Source: an uncultured Porphyromonadaceae bacterium
Lineage (GTDB): Bacteria; Bacteroidota; Bacteroidia; Bacteroidales; Muribaculaceae
Assembly (NCBI GenBank): GCA_947174235.1
Contig: CAMWID010000025.1
Coordinates: 1-40,516, forward strand
DNA length: 40,516 bases
Reading direction: 5' to 3'
The translations under genes were made by a program, and so were the position numbers. This document shows, one piece after another, positions 1 through 7,302 of this stretch (position 1 is its first letter; every line of letters starts with the position of its first letter). The notes under the pieces were generated by a model. It searched no databases. It saw only the letters and a program-made list of their open reading frames with translations, and had not been told where the DNA came from.

Positions 1-1
1 A

Positions 2-37
2 GATGCCGGCAAAGACCTCAATGACAAGATAAAATAA
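2..37 (+). CDS. C-terminal end of an upstream gene (partial)
   Basis: The frame beginning at base 2 is open from the window edge and reads DAGKDLNDKIK followed by TAA. Only eleven residues are visible, so no family can be named; the charged, lysine-rich tail is compatible with a small stress or coiled-coil protein. It ends 69 bases before terD, on the same strand, and could be an earlier member of the ter operon. The other forward frames close sooner, which is the only reason for choosing this one. Confidence 0.35.
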   Translation, partial: DAGKDLNDKIK

Positions 38-106
38 ATTTTAAACAGTTTCTAAACCCCATCGCACGGACATTCTATAATTTTAATTCATAATTCTTAA
101 TCAATC

Positions 107-772
107 ATGGCAATACGTCTTGAAAAAGGTCAACGCATCAACCTTGAAAAAAACAACGGGTCAAAACTGACAGAGTTTTGTGTGGGATGCAACTGGGGAG
201 CTATTGTAAAAAGCGGCGGATTTCTCGGACTCGGCAAGTCCACCCAGGATGTGGATCTTGATCTGAGCTGCATGATGTTTGACGCTAACGGCAATCCTGC
301 GGACCATATTTACTCTCCACTCTACAAGCGTGAGTTCCTTGCCAGATATGGTATGCCTCCCGGCAAAACAGACTCAAATGATTTCGCCCTGCATCACAGT
401 GGAGATGATCTCAAAGGGGATCAGGACGGAGATGACGGTCTCGACAATGAAATAATCACTGTTGACCTCAACCGCGTGAATCCCGAAGTGAGCCAGATTT
501 TCTTTTTCCTCAACAATTGCGGGGACGAGGACTTCTCCCAGATACCGTATGCGTCAATACGCATGTATGAGGGCACACCGACACGTGTGAAAGAAGTTTT
601 TGCCTCATATGATGTGGCGGCATCCCCCCAATATAAAGGTATGACAGCCCTGATAATGGGAAAACTCTACCGACGCAACGGCGAATGGAAATTCTCAGCA
701 ATAGGCGACGCGTTTCCTGACCACAATATCTGCGAGACAATCAGACGGATCGCAACCAATTATGCAAAATAA
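107..772 (+). CDS. terD: TerD family protein
   Basis: Product of 221 residues. TerD-domain proteins are cytoplasmic, bind calcium, and belong to loci linked to tellurite, phage and chemical-stress resistance; the mechanism is not settled. Seen here: the family's acidic segments, DVDLDLS at residues 48-54, HHSGDD at 96-101 and GDDGLDNE at 108-115, which correspond to the Ca2+-binding loops, and the hydrophobic strand IFFFLNN at about 131-137. The length is slightly above the usual ~190. The ATG at 107 is the first in-frame start and follows an A/T-rich leader; no Shine-Dalgarno is seen, as is normal in Bacteroidetes. The first VWA gene starts 6 bases after its stop, so the two are surely cotranscribed. 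Family assignment is strong; the exact role is inference from family context. Confidence 0.93.
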   Translation: MAIRLEKGQRINLEKNNGSKLTEFCVGCNWGAIVKSGGFLGLGKSTQDVDLDLSCMMFDANGNPADHIYSPLYKREFLARYGMPPGKTDSNDFALHHSGDDLKGDQDGDDGLDNEIITVDLNRVNPEVSQIFFFLNNCGDEDFSQIPYASIRMYEGTPTRVKEVFASYDVAASPQYKGMTALIMGKLYRRNGEWKFSAIGDAFPDHNICETIRRIATNYAK

Positions 773-778
773 CAGATT

Positions 779-1417
779 ATGAGAAGACTACCCGTATATC
801 TCCTTCTTGACTGCTCCGGTTCGATGTATGGCGAGCCCATAGAAGCGGTAAAGAATGGCGTACAGGTATTGGTTTCAACCCTGCGTCAGGATCCCTACGC
901 GCTCGAAACCGCTTACCTCAGCATCATAACTTTCGACAGCAGCGCCCGGCAGGTTTCTCCGCTGACAGAACTATCGGCGTTCCAGCAACCCAACATCCAG
1001 GCAAGCGGCTGCACGGCTCTCGGCGAGGCTCTCGCTCTTCTTGCCGACAAGGCTGACAGGGAAGTGACAAAGACCACACCCGATCAAAAAGGAGACTGGA
1101 AACCCCTTGTGTTCATCATGACAGACGGAGAACCCACGGATGACCTCAACAAAGGTCTTGCCGAATTCAAGAAACGCAAATGGGGTATGGTTGTGGCATG
1201 TGCCGCAGGCGCGGGAGCCAACACCGATACTCTGAAGAAAATAACCGAATGCGTGGTATCTCTGGACACCGCCGACAGTGCCACCATCAAGGCTTTCTTC
1301 AAATGGGTATCTGCCTCTGTAAGCTCCGGCAGCATGAAGGTAGAGGAAACCGGAGCAGAAGCCACCACTCTCAGTGAGCTGCCTCCTCCCCCGCCTGAAG
1401 TGAACATCGTAGTTTAA
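779..1417 (+). CDS. VWA-domain protein, TerY type (paralogue 1)
   Basis: A 212-residue protein that is essentially one von Willebrand A domain. The MIDAS metal site is intact: D11, S13 and S15 in DCSGS, T79 in SGCTALG, and D116 in MTDGEPTDD. In TerY-P loci such VWA proteins are thought to act as metal-dependent adaptors that bring kinase, phosphatase and TerD/TerB partners together. The C-terminus is a proline run (202-206) followed by EVNIVV, repeated almost exactly in paralogue 2 at 1952-2587, which suggests a docking tail. It sits 6 bases after terD and 21 before the terB-like gene. Close relationship to the other two VWA genes is seen in shared segments such as RRLPVY, RQDPYALE, KGDWKPL and FFKWVS. 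No signal peptide, so cytoplasmic. Confidence 0.9.
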   Translation: MRRLPVYLLLDCSGSMYGEPIEAVKNGVQVLVSTLRQDPYALETAYLSIITFDSSARQVSPLTELSAFQQPNIQASGCTALGEALALLADKADREVTKTTPDQKGDWKPLVFIMTDGEPTDDLNKGLAEFKKRKWGMVVACAAGAGANTDTLKKITECVVSLDTADSATIKAFFKWVSASVSSGSMKVEETGAEATTLSELPPPPPEVNIVV

Positions 1418-1438
1418 CATCCAACAAAAATCAAAAAA

Positions 1439-1816
1439 ATGGCAACACTTGAAGAACTCAAGAAAGAACTTCTCGCTGACGGTGTAATCGACGCGGCAGA
1501 AGTGGCACGTCTTAAAGAAGCGCTATACGCTGATGGCGTAATCGACAAAGAAGAGGCAGATTTCCTCTTTGAACTTAATGACGCTGTAAGCGGCAAAGAA
1601 AACGCTCCCGAATGGACTGCATTCTTCACACAGGCAATCTGTGATTTCCTGCTCAAAGATGAAGTTTCACCGGGCGAAATCGACGCTGAGGAAGAGGCAT
1701 GGCTTATCGCCAAAGTCAATAGCGACGGTCAGGTTGATGAGGCTGAAAAAGCTCTTCTCCGTGCAATCAAGGCTCAGGCAAAAGTTTTCCCTGCAGCTCT
1801 CGAAGCTCTCCTCTGA
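1439..1816 (+). CDS. TerB-like helical protein
   Basis: A 125-residue, acidic, all-helical protein. It contains four short DGxxDxxE-like segments: residues 14-21 (DGVIDAAE), 32-39 (DGVIDKEE), 79-86 (GEIDAEEE) and 96-103 (DGQVDEAE), giving a two-fold internal repeat with W59 and W88 in equivalent helices. This is the pattern of the TerB family, whose acidic loops are proposed to bind metal. TerB is normally found beside TerD in tellurite-resistance operons and has been proposed to link TerC/TerD complexes to the membrane. The gene follows the first TerY gene by 21 bases; a 13-bp hairpin lies in the 135-base gap after it, so the second TerY gene may be expressed at a different level. Assignment rests on the repeat pattern plus context. 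Confidence 0.8.
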   Translation: MATLEELKKELLADGVIDAAEVARLKEALYADGVIDKEEADFLFELNDAVSGKENAPEWTAFFTQAICDFLLKDEVSPGEIDAEEEAWLIAKVNSDGQVDEAEKALLRAIKAQAKVFPAALEALL

Positions 1817-1829
1817 TGCACTGATGACA

Positions 1830-1878
1830 AAATGATCAGAGATAAACGGGAAATCATACCTGTTGTCTCTGATCATTT
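1830..1878 (+). promoter_or_regulatory. 13-bp inverted repeat inside the ter operon
   Basis: Bases 1830-1842 (aaatgatcagaga) are exactly complementary to 1866-1878, leaving a 23-base loop. It falls in the widest gap of the operon (1817-1951), just after the terB-like stop. No U-tract follows the stem, so it is more likely an mRNA stability or processing hairpin, or an operator-like dyad, than a terminator. The repeat is seen; the role is inferred. Confidence 0.6.
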
Positions 1879-1951
1879 CGTAATCTATACGTCATATCAA
1901 ATCACGTTTTACAAAAAGCGATATTTCCAACTTCATTATCCGCTACAAAAA

Positions 1952-2587
1952 ATGAGACGTCTTCCTGTATATCTTCTTATCGACACCTCCGGTTCAATGC
2001 GTGGCGAACCGATCGAATCGGTAAAGGTTGGTCTTGAGGCAATGGTCTCAAGTCTTCGTCAGGATCCATTTGCATTGGAATCTGTCAATATCAGTATCAT
2101 CACTTTCGACCGGGAAGTGAAACAGATACTTCCCCTTACTCCCCTCGATGAGCTTCAACTACCGGAAATAACTACTCCTGAAAGCGGACCGACACACACC
2201 GGTCTTGCTTTACAACTTCTTTGCGAGAGAATTGATCAGGAAGTCACACTGAGCACTCCCGACCGGAAAGGAGACTGGATGCCCTTGCTGTTTCTCATGA
2301 CAGACGGCAAACCGTCAGACAGCCAGCTATACAAGGAGATGGTTCCCGAGATAAAAAAACGTCATTTCGCAAGCATCATAGCATGTGCCGCCGGAATGAG
2401 CGCGAAAACCGAGCCACTTAAAGAACTTACTAATGAAGTCTATTCCCTTGATACCGTAGACAGCACTGCATTCAAAAAGTTCTTCAAATGGGTATCCGAT
2501 TCAATCGGTGTAGGCAACCGGAGCATCGGGGCAACAGATGATCTTGTGCTCCCTCCTCCTCCGGCAGAAGTCAACGTAATCATTTAA
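1952..2587 (+). CDS. VWA-domain protein, TerY type (paralogue 2)
   Basis: A 211-residue VWA domain protein. The frame is open back to 1832, but the ATG at 1952 is chosen because it gives the same N-terminus (MRRLPVYLL) as the paralogue at 779 and because the upstream stretch overlaps the 1830-1878 hairpin. MIDAS residues D11, S13 and S15 (DTSGS) are present, with the conserved threonine in GPTHTGLA and the aspartate in MTDGKPSD. The C-terminus, PPPP at 201-204 followed by AEVNVII, matches paralogue 1. It is followed after 12 bases by the AIM24 gene. A duplicate adaptor with a shared tail but diverged middle suggests that each VWA binds a different client; this last point is inference. Confidence 0.9.
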   Translation: MRRLPVYLLIDTSGSMRGEPIESVKVGLEAMVSSLRQDPFALESVNISIITFDREVKQILPLTPLDELQLPEITTPESGPTHTGLALQLLCERIDQEVTLSTPDRKGDWMPLLFLMTDGKPSDSQLYKEMVPEIKKRHFASIIACAAGMSAKTEPLKELTNEVYSLDTVDSTAFKKFFKWVSDSIGVGNRSIGATDDLVLPPPPAEVNVII

Positions 2588-2599
2588 CCAATCATCAGT

Positions 2600-3235
2600 A
2601 TGAACTGTAAACTTGTAGGTCAATTTGTTCAGCATCTGGAAGTGACATTGTCCCCGGGAGAGGATTTCTATGCTGAAAAAGGCTCAGTAATCTACCTTGA
2701 GGCAGGGATAGAGAAAGAACTCAGCTTCAATGGCTCCGGTCTCGGACGAATCTTGGGGGCGAAACTTTCAGGCGAATCATTGTTCATACTGCGGCTTTAC
2801 AATGTCTCCAATATGCCTCGCAAAGTCGTTATCGGCAGCAGATTCGGAATGCTCCCTGTTAAACTGAACGGGGAAACCATGATATGCCATCGCGGGGTCT
2901 ATATCGGCTCAAACAACCGTGTAAATGTAACAACAAAACTATCAATCGCAGGCCTGACAGGAGGTATGGGACTGCTTCTTCAAAAGATTCAGGGCAATTC
3001 CACAGTATTCCTTGACACAAAAGGGACACCAATCACAATCAACCTGCAATACGGCGAGACTATCGAGGTTGACGAGGATCATATCATTGCCTTATTGAAC
3101 ATTGCAGAAAATCAGATGCAGTCAAACTGGTCACTCGGAAACCTGATCGGAGGTGAAGGGTTGAGCATGATGCGGATTTCCGGACCGGGAACCGTATATC
3201 TGTCGCCCAGTAAATTCTATACACCCCCGCAGTAA
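2600..3235 (+). CDS. AIM24 family protein
   Basis: A 211-residue, glycine-rich beta protein. It resembles the AIM24 / TIGR00266 family in length and in the repeated pattern of short strands separated by G-rich turns (for example YLEAGIEKEL near residues 31-40, GLTGGMGLLLQKIQG near 119-133, and SGPGTVYLSP close to the end). Family members form double-psi beta-helix trimers; the molecular function in bacteria is unknown, but the gene recurs in bacterial ter-type stress loci with VWA and TerD proteins. No signal peptide or membrane segment. Here it lies 12 bases after the second TerY gene and 36 bases before the third, clearly within the operon. The family call is from recognised sequence features, not a search. 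Confidence 0.82.
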   Translation: MNCKLVGQFVQHLEVTLSPGEDFYAEKGSVIYLEAGIEKELSFNGSGLGRILGAKLSGESLFILRLYNVSNMPRKVVIGSRFGMLPVKLNGETMICHRGVYIGSNNRVNVTTKLSIAGLTGGMGLLLQKIQGNSTVFLDTKGTPITINLQYGETIEVDEDHIIALLNIAENQMQSNWSLGNLIGGEGLSMMRISGPGTVYLSPSKFYTPPQ

Positions 3236-3271
3236 CCTCTCCTACAAACGATTCCTAAAACGACATCAATT

Positions 3272-4312
3272 ATGCGCAGATTACCGATTTATTTTCTCGT
3301 GGACGTATCCGAATCAATGGTCGGCACTCCAATAGGACAGGTACAGGAAGGGATGCGTACCATCATTCAGGAACTTCGCGTGGACCCTTACGCCCTTGAG
3401 ACCGTATTCGTTTCCATCATAGCATTCGCCGGAAAAGCCACAGTTCTTTCTCCCCTGACTGAACTATATAAATTTTATCCTCCCGCATTCCCGGTCGGAG
3501 GGGGCACATCCCTTGGCAAAGGGCTGGAATGCATCATGAACGACATGGATCATAACATACAGAGAACCACTCTTGAATGTAAAGGAGACTGGAAACCTTT
3601 GATCTTCCTTTTTACCGACGGGAATCCGACTGATGACTATGCAGCCGCTTTCAGGCGATGGAATGAGAAATACAGGAAACATTGCAGCCTTGTGGCGGTA
3701 TCAATCGGTGAGAATGTGAATGTCTTGACTCTTGCACAGATCACTGATGACATTCTCCTGCTAAAAGATACCGATCCGGAGTCATTCAAAAAATTTTTCA
3801 AATGGGTGACAGCCTCCGTCAAGACCACCAGCATGTCGGTAAGCGATACGGGCAGCGATGAAATAAAGCTTGCCCCTGTCAACAATATCAATCTTGAAAA
3901 AGTTGACCCAAACAACTATACCGGCACCGTGGATGAGAACTTCGTGGTGCTGCATGGCAGATGCCAGTCCACAAAACAGGATTATCTTATAAAATATATA
4001 CGTACCCGTCAACCTGCTTTTTACGGTAGATCTGATTCGACCGTATTCAGACTGACAGGAGCGTATCCTATCGACAAACACTCATACGCAAGCTTATCCG
4101 ACGGCAGACACTCCAGAATAAATACATCCGGACTGCTGGGTGTGCCTGCATGCCCTTGCTGCGGCAATCAACACGCCGCGGTGGTGTGCAATTGCGGAAA
4201 CCTGTTCTGCGTCGGCGAGAACATACAAAACGAATGCCCCTGGTGCGGATTGTCCGGAACAATCGGGGATGCCGGTCCGGAAGGGCTTAACATTTCAAGA
4301 GGATTAGGATAA
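3272..4312 (+). CDS. VWA protein with C-terminal TerY-C zinc domain (paralogue 3)
   Basis: A 346-residue protein. Residues 1-190 form a VWA domain like the two upstream paralogues; the MIDAS motif is DVSES (D11, S13, S15) with T79 and D116. The glycine usual in DxSGS is E14 here, but the metal-binding residues remain. Residues 290-325 carry a dense cysteine cluster (C294, C296, C297, C306, C308, C313, C322, C325), matching the TerY-C metal-binding domain that defines the VWA member of TerY-P triads. The intervening 200-290 region is specific to this paralogue. Its stop codon overlaps the next gene's start by one base (TAATG), so it is translationally coupled to the PP2C phosphatase. Together with that phosphatase and the kinase it makes the canonical TerY-P triad. 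Confidence 0.9.
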   Translation: MRRLPIYFLVDVSESMVGTPIGQVQEGMRTIIQELRVDPYALETVFVSIIAFAGKATVLSPLTELYKFYPPAFPVGGGTSLGKGLECIMNDMDHNIQRTTLECKGDWKPLIFLFTDGNPTDDYAAAFRRWNEKYRKHCSLVAVSIGENVNVLTLAQITDDILLLKDTDPESFKKFFKWVTASVKTTSMSVSDTGSDEIKLAPVNNINLEKVDPNNYTGTVDENFVVLHGRCQSTKQDYLIKYIRTRQPAFYGRSDSTVFRLTGAYPIDKHSYASLSDGRHSRINTSGLLGVPACPCCGNQHAAVVCNCGNLFCVGENIQNECPWCGLSGTIGDAGPEGLNISRGLG

Positions 4313-5760
4313 TGGACAGAAAACAACGATTAGCCACACGCAATAATTTTGCTGTGGGCAGGCTGAACGAATCCGCAAGGATGCTCGACAAAGCTATGCT
4401 GAAAGCTGGCATACCGCCTTCTGAAAAGGAAGCGTTTCTGAATTGGACAATCAGTTCTTTGTGGGATAATTTCAAGACTCAACGTATGAATCAACGAATA
4501 ATTATAGAAAACGAGATACGCCGGCTCGGCATACGTTTCCCAAACGGGACGGTAAACAAGGAATACTCCGCAAACTTTCAACTTCCGGTAGATAAAATCT
4601 CCCATATCGAGCTTGCCGGGGCAGAAGAACTCGGGATTGCCCTTGCCGTTGGGGAAGACGGCAAATGTTCACTTAACGGGAAACCAAATCAGGCAGGTGA
4701 TTTTTCTTTAAAACTCCGTTATAACACAGTTGACGGAGAACCGGTATCGGAATTAATCATCCCTGTCGCATTCAATCCTGATCCACGCAGCATTTGGAAA
4801 GATATTCCTACAGATTTCAACATTCCGTATTATAAACCGGATCGTGATTCAGAATATGTAAAAGTCGAGGCGGCCGCCGACGGCACTCCCAAAAAGGATA
4901 TCGTCGCGGCAAGCCAACGTGGCAGGAGCCACGCCCACGAAGGGCGACCACGCGATGATCATTTCAGTCTGTTCCATTGTGATGAATCCGACTGGTATAT
5001 CATGGCAGTGGCGGATGGAGCGGGATCCGCAAAATATTCGCGCAAAGGTTCGGAAGTGGCATGTGCCGTCGCAATTGACCATTGCAAACGCCTTTTGGCT
5101 GACAATAAAAGCTTTGAATCAGCTATCCGTGATTTTGAGACCGACAGAAATGACAAAGGTAAACGCACGGAGGTGACACGACATGTGATCGATATAATAT
5201 ATAAAGGGGCAATGAAAGCCCACGAGGCGGTAAAAAAAGTGGCGGAAGCCAATGAAGGATCTAAACTTAAGGATTTTGCCACCACCCTTATGTTCGCGAT
5301 TTGCAAGAGGTACGACTTCGGATGGTTTATAGCGTCATTCTGGGTTGGCGACGGAGCCATGTGTCTATTCGATGCCGAGAATAAGACAGCAAAACTTCTT
5401 GGCACACCGGATGAAGGCGAGTTCTCAGGTCAGACCCGATTCCTGACAATGCCAGAGATATTCCATGACCCGGATGTTGTCAGCAAACGTCTCCGCATGG
5501 CGATTGTCCCGGACTTCACTGCCCTTTTCTTAATGACAGACGGTGTGTCGGATCCAATGTTTGAGACTGACAGAAACCTCAATGACTATACAAAATGGGA
5601 GGAGTTCTACAGCAATCTCAAAAACGGCTTTCCGGAAGACGGGATCGGCGGAGTCGATCTCTCCGACGATAACGAGGCTGCGAAAGACCAGCTCTTAGGT
5701 TGGCTCGACTTCTGGAGTCCCGGCAACCACGATGACCGGACTATAGCAATCCTTTATTAA
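4312..5760 (+). CDS. PP2C-family Ser/Thr protein phosphatase of the TerY-P triad
   Basis: A 482-residue protein. Residues ~200-482 are a PP2C domain: metal-binding D216 in RDDHF, D235-G236 in VADGAGSA, the GDG at 346-348, D410-GVSD-D414, and D473-D474 in GNHDDRT. It should dephosphorylate Ser/Thr residues using Mn2+/Mg2+ in the cytoplasm. The N-terminal ~75 residues look helical, and ~88-155 look like an Ig-like beta domain (LPVDKISHIEL... and LIIPVAF), which is a plausible substrate- or partner-binding part. The start overlaps the stop of the zinc-domain VWA gene and the kinase starts 11 bases after its stop, so a phosphatase/kinase pair is produced from one message. The substrate is unknown; TerD, TerB or the VWA proteins are candidates by context only. 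Confidence 0.92.
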   Translation: MDRKQRLATRNNFAVGRLNESARMLDKAMLKAGIPPSEKEAFLNWTISSLWDNFKTQRMNQRIIIENEIRRLGIRFPNGTVNKEYSANFQLPVDKISHIELAGAEELGIALAVGEDGKCSLNGKPNQAGDFSLKLRYNTVDGEPVSELIIPVAFNPDPRSIWKDIPTDFNIPYYKPDRDSEYVKVEAAADGTPKKDIVAASQRGRSHAHEGRPRDDHFSLFHCDESDWYIMAVADGAGSAKYSRKGSEVACAVAIDHCKRLLADNKSFESAIRDFETDRNDKGKRTEVTRHVIDIIYKGAMKAHEAVKKVAEANEGSKLKDFATTLMFAICKRYDFGWFIASFWVGDGAMCLFDAENKTAKLLGTPDEGEFSGQTRFLTMPEIFHDPDVVSKRLRMAIVPDFTALFLMTDGVSDPMFETDRNLNDYTKWEEFYSNLKNGFPEDGIGGVDLSDDNEAAKDQLLGWLDFWSPGNHDDRTIAILY

Positions 5761-5771
5761 ACAAAACGCTT

Positions 5772-7253
5772 ATGGCACAAACAATCAAACTTACAGCAAC
5801 CGACGGAACTCCCGTCGAGTTCGTGGATGAAGTCATCGGCAGCGGTGCGATGAAGGATGTCTATTTCAGCCCGGACAAGAGCTATGTGGTAGGTTTCTTC
5901 CGTACTCCCCAGGATGCCAACGCCAAGGATCGCCTCCAGAATATCGTAGGAAAATACAGAGACAAGATTTTCGGACAGATAGGCGGAGACTATTGGGAAA
6001 ATCTTTTCTGCTGGCCGACAAAACTTGTAGAATGGAATGGTAAGCTGGGCATTGTATGCCCGGCTTACCAGAAACATTTTTTCTTCAAGGACGGAATGTT
6101 CAAGGGGAAGGAGAAGGAAGGCAAGTGGTTCGCATCAGCCAAACTCCGCAACAAGTTCCTGAAACCCGACCAGAAAGGAACTTGGCTTACTCACTATCAC
6201 ATGTGCCTACAGATAGCCCGCGCTGTCCGTAGGCTTCATGCTGCCGGACTGGCTCACTCTGACCTGTCATACAAGAATGTGCTTGTTGATCCGGAGAGCG
6301 GACGCGCTGCTGTCATTGACTGCGACGGACTTGTAGTCCCCGGTAAATATCCGCCGGATGTTGTAGGTACGCCTGATTTTATCGCTCCTGAGGTGCTTCA
6401 GACACGCGCCCTTAAAGTGGGTGACCCGAACAAGAAACTCCCGAGCATACAGACAGACCGTCATGCTTTGGCTGTCTTGATATACATGTACCTGCTTAAC
6501 CGTCATCCTCTCCGTGGCGGTAAAGTCAATGACCTTGATGCCGCCAAGGATGAAGAGTTGTCGATGGGTGCAAAGGCTCTTTTCGTAGAACATCCCACGG
6601 ATAAGAGCAACCGACCCAAAATCAAAAATATGGCTCCCTCAGAATTGCCTCAGGGCGATGTTGAAAAGTTACCTTATACCATTTGTGGTCCATATCTGAA
6701 GGAACTGTTTGACCGTGCGTTTATCGACGGACTTCACGACCCCATGAAGCGACCTACCGCTGACGAATGGGAAAACGCATTGGTCAAGACAACAGACCTC
6801 ATGCAGCCCTGTCAGAATCCCAACTGTGAGGCTCATTGGTTTGTGTTTGACAATTCCACCAAGCCGAAGTGTCCTTTCTGTGGTACAGAGTATCATGGTC
6901 AGTTGCCGGTTCTCAATCTTTATTATTCTCCAGCGAAAGGCAAGTTCCTTCCTGAGAACTACCGCCTGATGGTCTATGACAAACAGTCGCTTTATATGTG
7001 GCACGTCAACCGTTTTATTACTCCCAATGAGAGAACAAAACCGGAGGACAAGAAACCTGTCGGAGACTTTCATTTCCATAATGGCAAATGGATTCTCATC
7101 AACCGTCGCCTCCCCGACATGTGGGACGTTACTGAACAGCCTAAACGTCAGATAAAGGTGGGTGAATATGTAGAGTTAACAGAAGCTCGCAAGATTCTTC
7201 TATCCGGTGAAGACGGGGGACGCCTGATAGTCGTTCAGCTTGTCAAGAATTAA
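5772..7253 (+). CDS. Protein kinase-fold protein with C-terminal zinc finger (TerY-P triad)
   Basis: A 493-residue protein. A kinase-like domain covers about residues 15-340: a glycine-rich turn GSGAMK (23-28), catalytic loop HSDLSYKN with D164 and N169, a DFG-equivalent DCDG (183-186), and the activation-segment end GTPDFIAPEV (199-208). No clear VAIK-type lysine is seen in the expected strand (YVVGFFR, 38-44). A Cys4-type knuckle, PCQNPNC ... CPFC, lies near residues 347-375, and the last ~110 residues are a beta-rich tail of unknown role. It is the kinase partner of the PP2C phosphatase 11 bases upstream. Lysine codons are mostly AAG, whereas the flanking genes mostly use AAA, which hints at a different history or stronger expression. 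Kinase fold is confident; activity is not proven. Confidence 0.88.
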   Translation: MAQTIKLTATDGTPVEFVDEVIGSGAMKDVYFSPDKSYVVGFFRTPQDANAKDRLQNIVGKYRDKIFGQIGGDYWENLFCWPTKLVEWNGKLGIVCPAYQKHFFFKDGMFKGKEKEGKWFASAKLRNKFLKPDQKGTWLTHYHMCLQIARAVRRLHAAGLAHSDLSYKNVLVDPESGRAAVIDCDGLVVPGKYPPDVVGTPDFIAPEVLQTRALKVGDPNKKLPSIQTDRHALAVLIYMYLLNRHPLRGGKVNDLDAAKDEELSMGAKALFVEHPTDKSNRPKIKNMAPSELPQGDVEKLPYTICGPYLKELFDRAFIDGLHDPMKRPTADEWENALVKTTDLMQPCQNPNCEAHWFVFDNSTKPKCPFCGTEYHGQLPVLNLYYSPAKGKFLPENYRLMVYDKQSLYMWHVNRFITPNERTKPEDKKPVGDFHFHNGKWILINRRLPDMWDVTEQPKRQIKVGEYVELTEARKILLSGEDGGRLIVVQLVKN

Positions 7254-7302
7254 ATATCTCATAAATACCCCTCTCACAGGAAAGCCAACATAAAAACCGA
7301 CA

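Noticed and set aside
1832..1951. 40-residue N-terminal extension of the second VWA protein
   Set aside because: The extension runs through the 13-bp hairpin and has no counterpart in the two paralogues, which begin at MRRLP.
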